NCBI GenBank assembly: GCA_003456855.1
Contig: DMOO01000059.1
Span: 1 to 14,077 of the forward strand
From: Sphaerochaeta sp.
GTDB taxonomy: Bacteria > Spirochaetota > Spirochaetia > Sphaerochaetales > Sphaerochaetaceae
Direction of reading: 5' to 3'
DNA length: 14,077 nucleotides
Part shown: one piece after another, positions 12,847 to 14,077 of the stretch
How positions within the stretch are numbered: position 1 is the stretch's first letter
Layout: each line of letters starts with the position of its first letter
Made by a program: the position numbers and the translations under genes
The notes under the pieces: model-generated
Databases searched by the model: none
What the model was told of the DNA's origin: nothing
Seen by the model: only the letters and a program-made list of their open reading frames with translations

Positions 12847-14077
12847 TTATCCTTCTTCCATCCGTCAAATCCTTCTGACAGGGATGTGAATCTGATTCTG
12901 CACCCTGTCCCACTGACGGACACAACCTTACATAGAAGCTTTCCACCTGCCTCGATCTCGAGGTTCTCGAACCTCTGCAATTCAACGGGGCTCTGGAGCA
13001 TAGCCTCATCCTCCGACATCTCGGTTATCTTTCCAGGGTTGAACTCATTCCCTATGTGCTTTCCCTCTATCCTGAGGAACTTCACATCAACAGCCTTCCT
13101 GAGCTTTGCAAGAGGCTTCTCTTCCCTTCTGCAGGAGAACTCCCCTATTGAATCTATGCAAGAGAGTGTGATTGGGACATCCACGCCCTTAGGCATGACC
13201 TTCCTTTCATCACAGACTCCAAGCTCCATGGAGATTCCCTCCCTGGTCTTTGGTGAGATCAGGACCTCTCCTCCCACGGTGTAGCTCTCTACTCTTCCAC
13301 ACAGATTGACGTTACTTCCGACAACTCCGTACTTGGTTCGCTTCTCAGAGCCGATGTTTCCTACTATGACCTCACCTGTATTGATCCCTATGCCCATCTC
13401 AAGCTTCGGATACCCGTGATCCTCATTCCACTTGTTGATGGCTTCCATTCTCATCTGCATCTGGATGGCGGCGCAGACGGCCTCCTCCTCGTGCCTTCTA
13501 GATGGTGCAGGAGCTCCGAATATGGCCAGGATGCCGTCGCCTATGAACTCGATTATGGTTCCTGAGTTCTTCTGGATGACCTCTGTCATCTCGCCAAGAT
13601 AGTGGTTCAGCATGAAGATAAGGTCCTGGGCAGGCATCCTCTCGCTCATCGCAGTGAAGCCTCTAAGGTCACTCATCATTATGGTAAGGTTCCTCTTCTT
13701 TCCACCAAGGGCAAGCCCGTCAGGGGTCTCAAGAAGCTGCTTCACTATCTCATCGGAGAGGAATCGTCCGAAGGTCTCGTTCAGGAGCTTGTTTCTGATC
13801 TCAAGCTGGCCATTGAGTCTTCTGATCCTCTCCATGGCCTTGAGGGCATCTCTGAGCTCTGCAAGCTCTGTGATGTCACTAATGACTACAATGACACCCA
13901 CACGCTCTTCACCGTCGTGAAGATAGGATGTCGTGACGTGGAGTTGAAGGGTCTCCTTTCCTGTGAAGTAAGGGACGAAGTTCTCATGCGTGGATTCCTT
14001 GTCATAGAGGGCATCGAGGACCGTCTGGTTGAAGGAATCGTTCTCTTCACAGCCGAAGAAGGCAACTGCAAATTTGC
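12834..14077 (-). CDS. PAS-linked class III nucleotidyl cyclase with degenerate PilZ-like tail, N-terminus cut off by window edge
   Basis: Makes cAMP or cGMP from the nucleoside triphosphate. The frame is open to the right edge; 413 residues are visible. Residues 1-72 are the end of a PAS domain (AFFGC, YFTGKETLQL, VGVIVVISDITEL). A helical linker follows, then the cyclase domain (about 130-308) with metal-binding D136 (SDLRGFT) and D180 (IGDG), and transition-state N257 and R261 (GSNVN, GRVES). The positions that choose the base are E176 (EFIGDG) and G250 (KYGVVG) instead of Lys and Asp/Thr. Residues about 323-403 form a C-terminal domain with PilZ-like rhythm (GKITEMS, CRIRFTSLSE) but without the usual Arg and D/N-x-S-x-x-G residues. 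No internal Met near residue 59 makes a credible start; the GTG there is inside the PAS domain. The double-CNB gene follows on the same strand. Confidence 0.88.
   Translation of the reverse strand, partial: KFAVAFFGCEENDSFNQTVLDALYDKESTHENFVPYFTGKETLQLHVTTSYLHDGEERVGVIVVISDITELAELRDALKAMERIRRLNGQLEIRNKLLNETFGRFLSDEIVKQLLETPDGLALGGKKRNLTIMMSDLRGFTAMSERMPAQDLIFMLNHYLGEMTEVIQKNSGTIIEFIGDGILAIFGAPAPSRRHEEEAVCAAIQMQMRMEAINKWNEDHGYPKLEMGIGINTGEVIVGNIGSEKRTKYGVVGSNVNLCGRVESYTVGGEVLISPKTREGISMELGVCDERKVMPKGVDVPITLSCIDSIGEFSCRREEKPLAKLRKAVDVKFLRIEGKHIGNEFNPGKITEMSEDEAMLQSPVELQRFENLEIEAGGKLLCKVVSVSGTGCRIRFTSLSEGFDGWKKDNCIV

Overview
The window looks like a chromosomal segment of a Gram-negative bacterium of roughly balanced base composition. 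A spirochaete (Sphaerochaeta/Treponema-like) is my best guess, but it is inferred from gene style only: a FecR-like/beta-barrel outer-membrane protein with Pro/Ala/Glu linkers, a lipoprotein with a relaxed FAAC lipobox, a PAS-cyclase next to a double cNMP-binding protein, and strong AGA-arginine use. I see no insertion sequence, phage gene, CRISPR array or rRNA. Apart from two edge-truncated genes, every ORF appears intact.

Layout. Positions 1-1771 (minus strand) read, in transcription order, tRNA-Met(CAT), its terminator, walJ (metallo-beta-lactamase-fold hydrolase) and asnS (cut by the left edge, with its own promoter). Positions 1818-2261 (minus) hold a small exported protein of unknown function, divergent from a TtcA-family tRNA thiolation enzyme (2347-3135, plus). 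Positions 3252-7827 (plus) hold a 924-residue envelope protein (signal peptide, FecR-like region, two copies of a 97-residue repeat, acidic Pro-rich linkers, beta-barrel) and, 16 bp later, mutL. Positions 7828-9445 (minus) hold an acyltransferase overlapping a small lipoprotein gene; the lipoprotein and mutL converge with abutting stop codons. From a strong promoter at 9616-9643, a D-3-phosphoglycerate dehydrogenase-like gene, an Lrp/AsnC regulator (1-bp overlap) and recO run rightward to 11800. They converge at 4 bp on a two-gene minus-strand signalling unit: a PAS/class III nucleotidyl cyclase (cut by the right edge) and a protein made only of two cyclic-nucleotide-binding domains.

Working together: several units serve translation and tRNA (asnS, tRNA-Met, ttcA), DNA repair (mutL, recO) and the envelope (barrel protein, lipoprotein, acyltransferase). 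The most system-like part is the cyclase plus double CNB pair, which reads as a producer and receiver of one second messenger. Its base identity is not settled by the sequence, because the cyclase has Glu and Gly at the positions that usually select adenine. The dehydrogenase-Lrp pair looks like an enzyme with a co-transcribed amino-acid-responsive regulator.
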